NCBI GenBank assembly: GCA_030867875.1
Contig: JAOWCC010001634.1
Coordinates: 100,853,321 to 100,917,320 of the forward strand
DNA length: 64,000 nucleotides
DNA from: Actinernus sp. WN-2022
Taxonomy: Eukaryota > Cnidaria > Anthozoa > Actiniaria > Actinernidae
Direction: 5' to 3'
The position numbers and the translations under genes were made by a program. Within the stretch, counting starts at the first letter, position 1. Each line of letters starts with the position of its first letter. Below are positions 33,775-43,705 of this stretch, one piece after another. The notes beneath the pieces were generated by a model, which was not told the DNA's origin, did no database searches, and worked only from the letters and a program-made list of their open reading frames with translations.

Positions 33775-35179
33775 GTAAATTGGAGTTTTTGAGATTGAAT
33801 AAACTTTGTTTAATTTATCTGGTGGTTTGTTTTTATTCGTATGGTAATTATAGTTCAGTTTTAGAGAAGAATTTTATATTTTCAATGACATACATCTTGC
33901 CGTGGAAAATGTTAGCGCTGGTATGATAACCTCGAGATCCTAGCTTGTAGATCACGTCCATCTTGTTGTTGCTCAATTTCTTGAATGGATTTGGTAGCGA
34001 TCGGTTCTAGCTTTATAGCGCCTCCAAACAATAGGCTTTGCCCAAACATGCCCGAATAGATCGATGACCTCATCCAAAGGAACAATAGATAATGAAAACC
34101 ACTTGATTTAATGAGATTCCATTTTATTCATGAGAGCGCCACACTTTATTCATGAAAGCGCCACACTTTATTCATGAGAGCGCCGCATTTTATTCATGAG
34201 CACCGCATTTTGTTCATGCGGAAAGACAATAGATAAAGAGAAACCACCACACTTTATTCATGTGGAAAGACAATAGAACCGTGACGTCATTGAACTAATG
34301 AGCGCGCCTTAAAAATTAGCATATCGCCCTAAACATTAGCATAGCGCCCTAAACATTATTTATTTATTTATGACATTCGGACACAAGGTCACGGGAGATG
34401 AAACAATAGGACTCGAAGTCCCTTACAAGGTTTGCCTCCACGCGAGCACCGGTCAGTGATGGTGGAAAACGTAGCAAAATATATATATATACGAAAAGTG
34501 ATATAGACAAAGAATGAACGGAAACGATAATGGATAAAGAAGCTACAATACAATCTATTTAATCTATTAGAGCGTAAAACCTAGAACAGCTATAGTTCCA
34601 GTGATAAAAGAAAAAACGCAAGCACTTATCAAAGCATAAGAGCAGCAGCTTAACATTTACAGACGGATGATAAGTTAGGACGACGACAAAGCGGACAGAT
34701 AATGCGCCAGCTTAGAATGTTGTCGACGTCAAAAGTGGATAGAAGTCTGTTGGAGAGTAAAATTTTAAGACGAGTCTTAAAGGCAGCAGTACATTCTGAA
34801 GCACGGACAGTTAGAGGTAGGGAATTCCAAAGAGGACAGATACGCACGAAAAAAGAGTCACGGAACGTAGAAGTACGGGCTGGATGGAGAGATAGATCCA
34901 AGCCAGACGAGCCTCTACGAGTCCTAGAGCTAGAGAAATGCAGGAACTCGGAGGTGTCAAGCAGAATCTCGCCTTTTGTACAACGGAAGAGAAATAAAAG
35001 ATCAAGATATTCAAGAAAGAAGGAGAGAGGGAGGAGATTAAGATGAATGAGCCTTGATTTATAATCTAGTTCGAGACCGCGCAAAATGACGCGAGTAGCT
35101 CTTCTTTGTACTCGCTCCAAATTACGCAGGAGCATAGCGCCCTAAAAAAACAGGATAATTCGCCTCTCTCCATACTACT
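33775..35179. repeat. Polinton-like right TIR, interrupted by a LINE
   Basis: Inverse of the left TIR from GTAAATTGGAG to CCATACTACT, broken at 34358-35130. The five TTCATGAGAGCGCC-type units recur here, so the tandem repeats predate or co-evolve with TIR homogenisation. Confidence 0.85.
34358..35130 (-). mobile_element. 5'-truncated LINE (CR1/Jockey-like) in the right TIR
   Basis: Starts with the 3' tail ATTTATTTATTTATGACATT and reads on the minus strand into RT C-terminal coding: LERVQRRATRVILRG, LDLLFLFRCTKGEI, VRICPLWNSLPLTVRAS, ending SSVCKC. Uninterrupted coding of about 161 codons (35135-34650). Same family as 18386-18905. Comparison with the left TIR fixes the insertion point between ACATT and AGCATAGCG. 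Confidence 0.9.
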
Positions 35180-36394
35180 CACGATGACAACTGCTGACTT
35201 ATTCGCTCAATCGCTCGTCTTTGGATATTGCAAAATGGTTCGCATTGTCATTTTGAATGCGGTGGAGAGGGATTTCATGAATTTCAGATACGCCCACCTG
35301 TTTCTATGAACCTCAGTATAACGAGAGTACGACAATAAACACGATAACAACGCTTGTTTACAGTTTAGTATGGGCTGCAAAATTAGAAACCAACCGCCAT
35401 GCCGGAATTAGACACACCAAACGAAAATACAGGCGGACTTCTAATTGAAGTTGCACTCCGTAATTTGAAACCGTTCAGACTAATTTTTCCTATCAGAACT
35501 GAGGTAATCTTTAGAGTTTCATCTATGCCAAAAATCAGCATTTCACATACCCCACTTTGCGAGAAAACGCTTCTGTTGCTTTATTACCTAATTCAAAGTA
35601 CAGTCAAAAGACACACGAGTCAAAAGAGACTCGACTTACCATTACAAAAGCTTGGATTTCCCCGCCTAAAAAGACGACAGGAAGCCCACAACAATAGTTT
35701 ATGAAAGCAAACTAATCAATAATTTATCGGATTGTGTCATTTGTTATTTATTTATAGTTTATGGAGAATAATCGAGTTTCAAAGACAAAGTGGCTGGAAT
35801 TGGGACCGGCCGGAATTAGGGCAACATACTGTAGCGGCCATGCCAACGAAGAGAGCCTCAAAAGCTACGCAACACGGCCATCAGAGCAGCAGTTACAACA
35901 CTGTTCCTTGGGAGAAAGAAAATATCCTTCTTCAGACCACAGAATCAGTAATCAGTGTCAACTATGCAGTTGTTGTAGAAAATAGTCGGCAATCCTCAAC
36001 TCACGTGTCCAACTTCGCTAACGCTTTTGGCATTTTCAACGCCTTGCACTATCACAATGTGCAGATAAACCTCTCCTGTGCTGACCAGAAATTGTAAAAA
36101 GAAAGCACTTTGTTTCCTGCAATTCAACAGTTTTGACCAGATGACAATATTACAACCGATTTCATTTGCCGGCTCTTGCAATTTCTGTCTTTCACTTTTT
36201 TCTTAGCAGATTACTTCATCCAATAAGAAACGAGCTTTCAGATCGTCAATGTCAAGCTGTCACAATTGAACCAATCACCAACGAAAAAAAGTTGTAAACA
36301 AGTCAAGTACATTAAAATGGGGTGTTTGCTTTTAGATTTTTACGCGGGTTCTAAAGATAGCTTTATTTCCGTCGTCTATATTGAAGTTTATAAA

Positions 36395-36486
36395 ACAAAT
36401 AAAAGATGGTTCTCCTTGTTATATAACAAAATAATGCATTATGTTGTTATGTTGTTATGTAACAAGGAGAACCATCTTTTATTTGT
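36395..36486. repeat. 92-bp near-perfect hairpin
   Basis: ACAAATAAAAGATGGTTCTC then CTTGTTATATAAC, inverted almost exactly with GTTATGTAACAAGGAG then AACCATCTTTTATTTGT; arms of 33 bp with a loop of about 26 bp. Confidence 0.9.
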
Positions 36487-36568
36487 TAAATAATGTTTTT
36501 TTTTCTGAATTACTTTCTCGAAGATATTAGTTGGTATGAGCTACACTGTAAATTCAAGGGTAAATAAA

Positions 36569-36604
36569 ATGTATTTATGTATGTATGCATGTATGTATGT
36601 ATGC
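36569..36604. repeat. ATGT/ATGC microsatellite
   Basis: TATGTATGTATGCATGTATG and continuing, about nine tetranucleotide units. Confidence 0.9.
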
Positions 36605-37691
36605 AAAGTATGACATTTAACAGACCTGCGTCTACACGACAGGAAACCTTTGCCTACTGGATAGGTTAAACGCCGCGTTAGTGTGCAAAACTAGCCGACT
36701 GAGTTACTCCCTTTCAGAGAGATAATTAAAACTAGAGCCTACCGGTAATGTGTAATTTTCTTTTAAAAGCTAGTTTTGACTCCTTATCTTATCTGCCTGC
36801 ATATATCTGCCCCAATATCCTGTTTCGAGATTGCATTAGACCTGCTGGGGCAGTACATTTTGTCCTGTTGTCGTTGTCTGTTTGAATGTGCTCTGTTTTG
36901 GTCTGATTTGCTCTGTTTGGCCATTTACAAAGCAAGAATTGCAGCAAATTACCAAATGATTCCTCAGGAGCGTTATACGTTAAGGCATGGGTCTCCAATA
37001 TGGCCGCCGCAAATCAAGAGGGGGTGGTCAATCTCTTTGTGCTTGTGAGATATAATCTTGACACTTTGACAGATTTGATAAAGTCACAACCTTAACACAT
37101 TTTTGTGACAGTTTCCATGGACATGTGTAATGTGACCTTTGAACTTTAATTTTAAGAAAAATTGGGAAAAGCCTCCTGGAGGTCGGTAAAAGTTGTTGAT
37201 ATAGTAGATATTTTCATGCAAATGAATCGAATTTGAAAAGTTGGTTATTATTGGAATGTTTGTTAATTCGGTGGAAAGTTGAAGATATCAAATTTCATAT
37301 TTGCCTTAAATTGCCTTCCCCTAAAAATAACTTTCACGGTCCGAGTAATAAGTCCCATCGAGGAAAGGAACCTCTGTCCCTCAGCTTGCCAACAAACTAC
37401 ACCATAAATAAATCGCTCCATCAACACAGGCTAGCCAACGATCTGCTTCGAGATCCAGATACAACAAGGTACTATAAAAATGTGTTTTAGTAAACTGGCC
37501 TGACTATTTAAAGAGTTATGTTGCACAGGAAATGAGGTAAAGCAATAGCTTCATGACTTGATGTAGGATTTCTGGTAGATTATTTTAACTAAGTTAAACA
37601 ACTTTCAAAAGAAAATTATCGCTGTCGTTAAATACTTGTGGTTTTGTTAGCCAAGTCAGCTTCAAACGTCATAATTTTTAACAACTCTCAC

Positions 37692-37950
37692 CTTGTCACC
37701 ATCTGCACTCAAACTGATTGGGACCTGCACATAAGTCCATTCATTCCTTCTGTAGGGTGTTCTCCAAGCTCAGCCTTTGACCCATTTGCTCTTTGAAGAT
37801 TAACGATAAGCTCGTGAACATTGTCGGATTTAACAGTTCCAATATAATACCAAAACCTCAGACACTTCCAAGCATCGGTAAGACTTAATGGAGGACTGGA
37901 GACGAGCTTCGACTTAGTGAGATGCTCACCAGACAGATACAGAAATCCAC
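37692..37950 (-). CDS. MAM domain C-terminal-half exon, frame disrupted
   Basis: Acceptor TAATTTTCAG at 37951 and donor GACAAG|GTGAGAG. Encodes GGFLYLSGEHLTKSKLVSSP, then TDAWKCLRFWYYIGTVKSDN and HELIVNLQ, matching the MAM pattern (Tyr-Leu strand, 'L.SP', 'CL.FWY...G', 'L.V.L'). After LGEHPTEG the MAM-like sequence (NEWTYVQVPISLSADGDK) continues one base out of frame, so this copy is mutated or contains a sequence error. MAM domains mediate adhesion in extracellular proteins. Phase-1 entry suits a shuffled module. Confidence 0.6.
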
Positions 37951-38031
37951 CTGAAAATTATCAAGATCTCTTTAGAATACCAAGAAAATAACTATGTAAG
38001 GATTTATACCTTAATTATAGACTTAACATAC

Positions 38032-38133
38032 CTTTCTGACTGACAGGACTTGTTGACACATATTTAGTTTTCAGGCTTTCTACTTTCCTGTAATACTCGT
38101 TGCTACGCCGACTGCATTGGAAGCGTTGAGTGC
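38032..38133 (-). CDS. Small exon upstream of the MAM exon
   Basis: Acceptor TTGGTTTACAG and donor AGAAAG|GTATGTT. In phase with the MAM exon it reads TQRFQCSRRSNEYYRKVESL and KTKYVSTSPVSQK. The acceptor context and several blocks match the exon at 38570-38670, so the two look like duplicated exons. Confidence 0.4.
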
Positions 38134-38569
38134 CTGTAAACCAAGTAAGTATGTGTTGTATTGAATACACAAATCCTTGCTTTCGGCTCGGATCTGTAGC
38201 TACGATTCAATATGGTTATACCCATTTTCAGAATATTTTTTTGGGGTAAATAATAAATATCATACCAAGAAAGCATGAGCTATAAGAGAGTGAATCTCTA
38301 ACGCTATATCGAATAAATTCTATTTTTAGTAACCTCAAGCAGTTGAAGCAAAGTTGCCTATTTTTGACGACCAATATTTTTGCTCCATTGTTTAAGTTGT
38401 CGCGCGCGCCCCCACTTTGCTTCAACTGCTTCCGGTTCAGGCTAAAATTAGATTTTATGCGACATTATCCACTCTCCACTATGAGATTCTCTCTCTTACT
38501 TATGCTTTCTTGATCATGCTCATTAATAATTCATGGCAAAGAAACTAAAGGAAATGGATGTTTGTATAC

Positions 38570-38670
38570 AGGGTTTTGTGGCACACCTTTTGTCTCCGGA
38601 CTTTTTAATTCCCAGTGGCAGTCGCCATGCCAACTGCATCTATTGACGTCAAAACCACAGTTTGGAGTGC
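38570..38670 (-). CDS. MAM N-terminal-half-like exon
   Basis: Acceptor GTGTTTTATAG, possible donor CCCT|GTATAC. Encodes TPNCGFDVNRCSWHGDCHWE then LKSPETKGVPQNP. The 'NC.F....C.W' opening is characteristic of the start of MAM domains. Its exit phase does not fit the 37.7-kb exon directly, so its donor or partner is uncertain. Confidence 0.45.
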
Positions 38671-38852
38671 CTATAAAACACGTAAGTATGTGTTATACAT
38701 GTATCTGATCTATCCATTCAACCACAGGCAGCCCAACTCTAAATATCTAGCTAATACTAATAGCGTTTGTATGGGAATTTCAACGAGCTAGAAATACGAA
38801 CGAATTAATGAATAAAATGTATTACCTTGCATCCATAGTGTATTACTTGCTG

Positions 38853-39085
38853 CCCGGGGGTGGGGGGTGGGGTTCTTCAAGGTAAAAAGGGTAGGGGTGA
38901 CCGTCGGAAAACCTCGAAAAATACCCTAAAAACACCAAACCGTGAATAATTTCCCACCCTAAAATGTACCTCATGGTCTAAAAATCACCCTGAAAAATGG
39001 ATTTAGCTTGGACAACCCCTAAAAGATACTAAATTGCCGATTTCAAACCCTAAAAAAATATGACGATCACCCCTACCAGCCGAAT
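38853..39085. mobile_element. Poly(G)-headed repeat, second copy
   Basis: CCCGGGGGTGGGGGGTGGGG followed by AGGGTAGGGGTGACCGTC, with the inverse GACGATCACCCCTACC at the other end and internal AACCCTAAAA / ACCCTAAAAGATAC degenerate repeats, as in the 12.8-13.96 and 54.7-kb copies. Confidence 0.55.
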
Positions 39086-39371
39086 ATAGGAAGGCTTCGA
39101 TTGACCTTGTTCACAAAGGCATCAAAGCGAGGCCAGTTGTCCCAGGAAAATAAAGATCTGCAGTCTCTGGTGGTAAATGACGTTCATTTTCTTATAACAC
39201 AAAAGAACACTAAAGTGCGGTACGACAAAAATTAAAAACATTGACCGACTGCAATAGGCGGTTTGCACTATGACGTCAGATGAATACCAGAATCCTTTGC
39301 GCTGTTTCGTTTGTTCTTCTAATTTGTACCATTGTCTTGGTATTCTCAGGAGTTAAAAAATCTGAATAAGA

Positions 39372-39440
39372 CAAAGAATTTTACAACAACTGCCAAATTC
39401 TGGCAATCTGATTGGCTTATTTTCATATGCAATATTTGGA
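39372..39440 (+). repeat. Interspersed repeat also present near 51.8 kb
   Basis: AGAATTTTACAACAACTGCC, AAATTCTGGCAATCTG, ATTGGCTTATTTTC also occurs inverted at 51775-51835 with few changes. Confidence 0.6.
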
Positions 39441-39673
39441 CAGACAACAAAATCTGACGTCATTTGTCAAGGAGTGTGCGTGCGGCTTTCGTTTTGTTGT
39501 TGTTAAAATATAATTGACTATTTAGTTTGTTGTTGTTGTAAAAAAAAAAAAAGACGCCGAGTGGATCCGCAGCTATTCATGCCATATATTATTCATTATC
39601 CCGTGCGGTGACGTAATCAGCATTATATAAGGTAGAATTAATTAACCATAGTTGTCAGTTCGCAAAGATTGCT

Positions 39674-39922
39674 ATGGAGGACGGTCGAAGCACTCCTGTA
39701 CCAGCACGGCCTGCCCTGGTTGTAGCGGAGGTTCAACAGGCCGTGCTTCCTTTTCATCCTTCACCAGACGGGCCAAGAAAAAATGCAATTCAACCGCAAG
39801 ACTTAGCACCCGTGATGGCTAACGTTTCGGGTCCGGCAATTCTGGTCACAGCGCCTGAAGCACGTGGCGAAGACTCGTCCACTCAGTCGACGGCGATAGA
39901 GCCTTTACAGGTTGGTTACTAG
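39674..39922 (+). CDS. DIRS-like ORF1 start
   Basis: 82 codons, Pro/Ala-rich (STPVPARPALVVAEVQQAVL), preceded by a TATATAAGG sequence near 39624. Likely the N-terminus of the gag-like protein. It runs into the minisatellite at 40045 after a stop. Confidence 0.45.
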   Translation: MEDGRSTPVPARPALVVAEVQQAVLPFHPSPDGPRKNAIQPQDLAPVMANVSGPAILVTAPEARGEDSSTQSTAIEPLQVGY

Positions 39923-40044
39923 CTGGCTCTAGGATGTTGTTCATTGTATATATGTGTAGGTTCTGTTTATCGCTGGAATATAAGTTTTATTACGGTGGAA
40001 ATTGATTTAGAGTTCTTTATGCGATTGTATGTTTTCTCTTATAG

Positions 40045-40395
40045 TGTGTGAGCTCAGGGAACGAGAAAAGGGTATATGTGTGAGCCCAGAGAACGAGAAG
40101 GGTATCTGCGTGAACCCAGATAACGAGAAGGGTATCTGTGTGAGCCCAGAGAACTATAATAGGGTATCTATGTGAGCCCAGAGAACGAGAAAAGGGTATC
40201 TGTGTGAGCCCAAAGAACGAGAAAAGGGTATCTGTGTGAGCCCAGAGAACGAGAAAAGGGTATCTGTGTGAGCCCAAAGAACGAGAGAAGGGTATCTGTG
40301 TGAGCCCAAAAAAACGAGAAAAGGGCAGTCTGTGTGAGCCCAAAGAACGAGAACAGGGTATCTGTGTGAGCCCACAGAACCAGACAGGGGTGTTT
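40045..40395. repeat. 32-35-bp minisatellite inside the DIRS-like element
   Basis: About ten copies of GAGCCCAGAGAACGAGAAAA followed by GGGTATCTGTGT, with small indels. It separates the start of ORF1 from the rest of the gag-like region. The long minus-strand frame here (SHRYPFLVLWAHTD repeats) is an artefact of the repeat. Confidence 0.93.
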
Positions 40396-40589
40396 GGGTT
40401 AGTTCGGATTAAGTATTTATTTCATTTCATGGGTAGAACTGAGTTTCATCTCGTTTCATTGTATTGGCCAGGAACGTTGTTGGATAGTCTGGTTTGGCAC
40501 TATACGTACGGAAATAGGATTATATATATATCTGTGGGTTTGTGTGTGAGTATCCTTAGATTGCGCGACTGATACAGTCTTATTTTTAG

Positions 40590-41055
40590 GTGTCCGATAT
40601 ACAGAAACTCTGTGAAGAGTTAAGAGAAATCAAGAGAGCGGCGGATGTGTCAATGGTTGATAATCCTATTGCCTCGTTACAATAACTGATTGCCCGACCA
40701 TCCGCCCTATTCGACCACTTTGCAACCCTCGCTGTGTTGGAGCAAGTAGTTAATGTTGCTCGGGAGAAGGGAGATGACCGCGTTTCGAGGTATTTGGCGA
40801 TACTGCGTCAATGTCGTCCCTTGATCAACAGCGGTGCTCTCCAGCCCATCCCTACGAAGCTGGTGGCTTCAAAGGAGGAGGCAGAGGTGGCAAAGGTGGT
40901 GGAATAGGCCCTCCGGAATGCGACTCCCTCTTATCCAAGATGGAATGCATCTCGTTATAATAGGGATTTCCAATAGGGTTTAAGAGTCGCTCGTCCATTA
41001 AATGTTATTCGTGTGGCCAGTTTGGCCATATGGCTCGATTTTGTTCGAGGAAAGC
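40590..41055 (+). pseudogene. DIRS-like gag remainder with CCHC zinc knuckle
   Basis: Broken frames show VSDIQKLCEELREIKRAAD and VSRYLAILRQCRPLINSGAL, a Gly-rich tract (GGRGGKGGGIG) and a clear zinc knuckle CYSCGQFGHMARFC (41003-41044) followed by SRKA and a stop. At least two stops or shifts interrupt it. Confidence 0.65.
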
Positions 41056-41719
41056 TTGATATTGTGAACTTTGTATTACTGTGACCGAGTTTTCATGTGT
41101 ACTATTCGGGAATATATCCCCTATTTCAAAAGACTACTTCTGTATGTCCTGAATTTATGCATATAATAAAGATTCTGATCTCTATGCTTTGGTCGCATCT
41201 TTGAACTGGTCCTCGCGCTCCTCCCTAAGGATTTGGGGAATCTATTTTAGCTGGGTTGAGAGAGATGACTCCGCAAGCGTATGTCTAATAAGGCAGCCCT
41301 TGTTGCTTCGATTCGTCGGGCAGTGGCAGTCTTCTTCTCTAAGCCTGGGTCGGGGTTATGATAGCATCTCCGCTTTGTTGTGTTTGCCTTTCTTTTTTTG
41401 GTGGTTTATTTCTGCTGTATAGTTATATTGTAGTACCATATGGAGCTGCAGGGGGTGCTAGAAGCCGCTATAACAAGAAAAATACGTTGGCTAGTGCCGT
41501 TTGATACCCCGACGCCGGGCTTAGAGAAGAGGGTGGACGTTTTGGATGGATGGTCTGAACTCCACCGGGTATTGTCTGCGGAACCTGCAACTGTCAATAG
41601 CGTTCTATTTCGAGACCCAAAACGTTCGTTGCAGGGGAACTCCATCGACATGTCCAGGAATGGGATACTGTTTTACAAGGATATAAACACAGGAAATAGA
41701 TATTTGGATATATTTCGGG

Positions 41720-43215
41720 GAAAGTGAACATTTTGGACTTTGCCTGCCCATTCAAGGGAATGTTCAAGGGAACTTTGTATGATAGTCCTCTCCCACCTAG
41801 AAAGGCGTTTCCGAATCACCCTTCTTGTCAGAACTTTAGGCACTTTATCTCGGAATCGATTTTGGCCCGTGTAAGGACCGGGGCTATTAAAGTGTGGGGC
41901 AGAGTCTGAAAGGTACATCCACCTTGGTTACTTTTGCCACTCACGGTAGAACCGGTTAAGCCACGGCTGTGTTTGGATGCCCGTTTTCTTAGTTTGTGGA
42001 TGGCAGATACACCATTTTCTTAGATAGATTGGCAGATGTCCTTCGTATTATTTACAAGGACTCGTGGATGTCTAAACTTGATGATAAGTTAGGGTATGAC
42101 CATATTATGTTGACGGACGCATCCCAGACGTATATGGGTTTCGGGTGGGAGGGTTGGTGGTTCACGAATCTGACTCTTCCATTTGGTTGGAAAAACTCGC
42201 CTTTTGTATATCAGTCAGTGGGATTATCTGCCATAAGTTTGGGCGTGGCGTGTTCTGTGTACATCGACGACCGATTGATTGGAGAGCTGTTCACCGAGGA
42301 GGGTTACTGATCCCGCCATATCGGCGAGATATGGCATTTAGTCGGACGGCAGCGGAGTCTTCACTCTATATTGCGTGTCGGGTTTTGATTATGTTGGGTT
42401 ATACGCTAGGCTTGAAAAAATGTGTTTTGACCCCAAGAACTCGTATTACATATCTTGGAATGATTATTGATTCACGATTGCAAGCGTTTCAGATCCCTGA
42501 TATCAAGAAGGAAAAATTTGCTAAGCTTAGAGAAAGCCTTTCAGCCCTAAAGTCAGTTAGAGTTCCCCTGAGGCTCCTCCAGAAATTCATGGGCAAGTGT
42601 ATCTCTTTATCACTGGCATTTCCGGGAGCAAAGGTTTATATACGGGAAATGGCTTCAGCTATAGGGGCGTCGGTAGGAAAGCAGGAGGCCATGCTGTCTT
42701 CGGGGTTAAGAGGAGAATTGGCATTCTGGCGTTTTCTTGATTCCTGGACTAGTCCTATTGCATGGCGGACAGAAAAACATGCGGCGTTAGTGATATCCAC
42801 GGACGCCTCGTTTTCCCGGTGGGCGGCGGTTATTCACGGTTCGTCAGCTATGACTCTGGGAGATTTCTGGGAAGAGGAGCTACTTCCACAGAATATCAAT
42901 GTTAAAGAAATGTGGGCGGTTGCTAAGTTACCCGAATCTCTTTCACTAGATGTTCGGGATTGTCACCTGGATGTTCAAATAGATAATCAAGCCGTCATAC
43001 ACACGTGGGAGGGTAGAGGTGCTCGCTCTAGAGAGTTGACTAGGGTAGCTCAGCACATCTTTACTATTGTTACCGAGCGGAATATTTCCCTCTCGATGTT
43101 CTATGTACCTTCGGAGCGAAATGCTGCGGATTGGTTTTCGAGGAAGTTTTCCAAAGCAGATTCTATGTTGTCCCCCGATATTGGCAGATGGTACAGTCCA
43201 AGTTTGGAGGTGTGA
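41720..43215 (+). pseudogene. DIRS-like reverse transcriptase and RNase H
   Basis: Pieces in three frames: PFKGMFKGTLYDSPLPPRKA, then KPRLCLDARFLSLW, LTLPFGWKNSPFVYQSVGL and the catalytic SVYIDDRLIG (about 42255-42285). After a shift near 42300, FSRTAAESSLYIACRVLIML to CVLTPRTRITYLGMIIDSRL (RT thumb) and RNase H with acidic residues in LVISTDASFSRWAAVIHG, INVKEMWAVAKL, LDVQIDNQAVIHTW and SERNAADWFSRK. This is the fold order of DIRS elements. Confidence 0.85.
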
Positions 43216-43705
43216 ACGGTCATTCACTTTATCTCATGGCTCTAGATAGCAACGTAATGAGATATAGGAACGATGTTCCGTTGAAACATTTTACGCCCTA
43301 CCCCACCACCGGGTTCGGCGGGAGTGAATGTATTCAGTCAGGACCTAACTGTGTGTGATAGTGTAGAGGTCAATGAATACGTTTTTCCTCGGTTTGGCCT
43401 CATATTTCCTTTGTTGCGGTTGCTATTCTCGCAGAACGCAGTTGTAACAATGGTAGTGCCGAGACAATTATTGTTTCCACCGTGGTGGCCAATCTTGAAG
43501 GTTATGACGCGAGAGTTGATCATGTTAGCCAGGCGTGGCAGTGATGATGCGCTTCTTTTCCCAACAAAGAGAGGCTTCAAATGTTTACCACTACCATTTG
43601 ACCTCTTGGCGTGTCGTATCAGCAGAACCCCTCCTTGATGGCCGAGTCATGTTTATCCCCTTGTTTGTTATAGCCTCTACCAAGTGTACCAAGACTCTTT
43701 GTTCC

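Larger units (their letters stand above)
31678..35179. mobile_element. Compact Polinton/Maverick-type non-autonomous element
   Basis: Terminal inverted repeats of about 610 bp (31678-32287 and 33775-35179, the right one interrupted by a LINE). Ends are 5'-AGTAGTATGG and CCATACTACT-3', flanked by a 6-bp duplication CACGAT (31672-31677, 35180-35185). Long TIRs, AG termini and 6-bp duplications are hallmarks of Polintons. Without the LINE it is about 2.7 kb, against 15-20 kb for autonomous members. It has no polymerase, integrase or capsid gene that I recognise, only the ORFs listed separately. Confidence 0.8.
31341..35825. mobile_element. Outer inverted-repeat pair around the Polinton-like insertion
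   Basis: GTTGCCCTAATTCCGGCCGG at 31341-31360 and a second GTTGCCCTAATTCCGGCC at 31515, with the inverted CCGGCCGGAATTAGGGCAAC at 35806-35825 and a partial copy near 35400. It could be a DNA element into which the Polinton-like element jumped. No target duplication or transposase is seen. Confidence 0.35.
35186..37690. other. Stretch with no recognised gene
   Basis: Several short frames (35399-35704, 35732-36097, 36776-37048) lack recognisable motifs. Contains the 36395-36486 hairpin, an (ATGT)n/(ATGC) run at 36569-36604 and the outer TIR at 35806-35825. Confidence 0.45.

Noticed and set aside
36395..36486. Calling the hairpin a miRNA gene
   Set aside because: Structure alone is insufficient, and near-perfect long arms fit a transposon relic at least as well.
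40017..40375. Minus-strand frames with SHRYPFLVLWAHTD repeats
   Set aside because: Translation of the minisatellite inside the DIRS-like element; no independent support.
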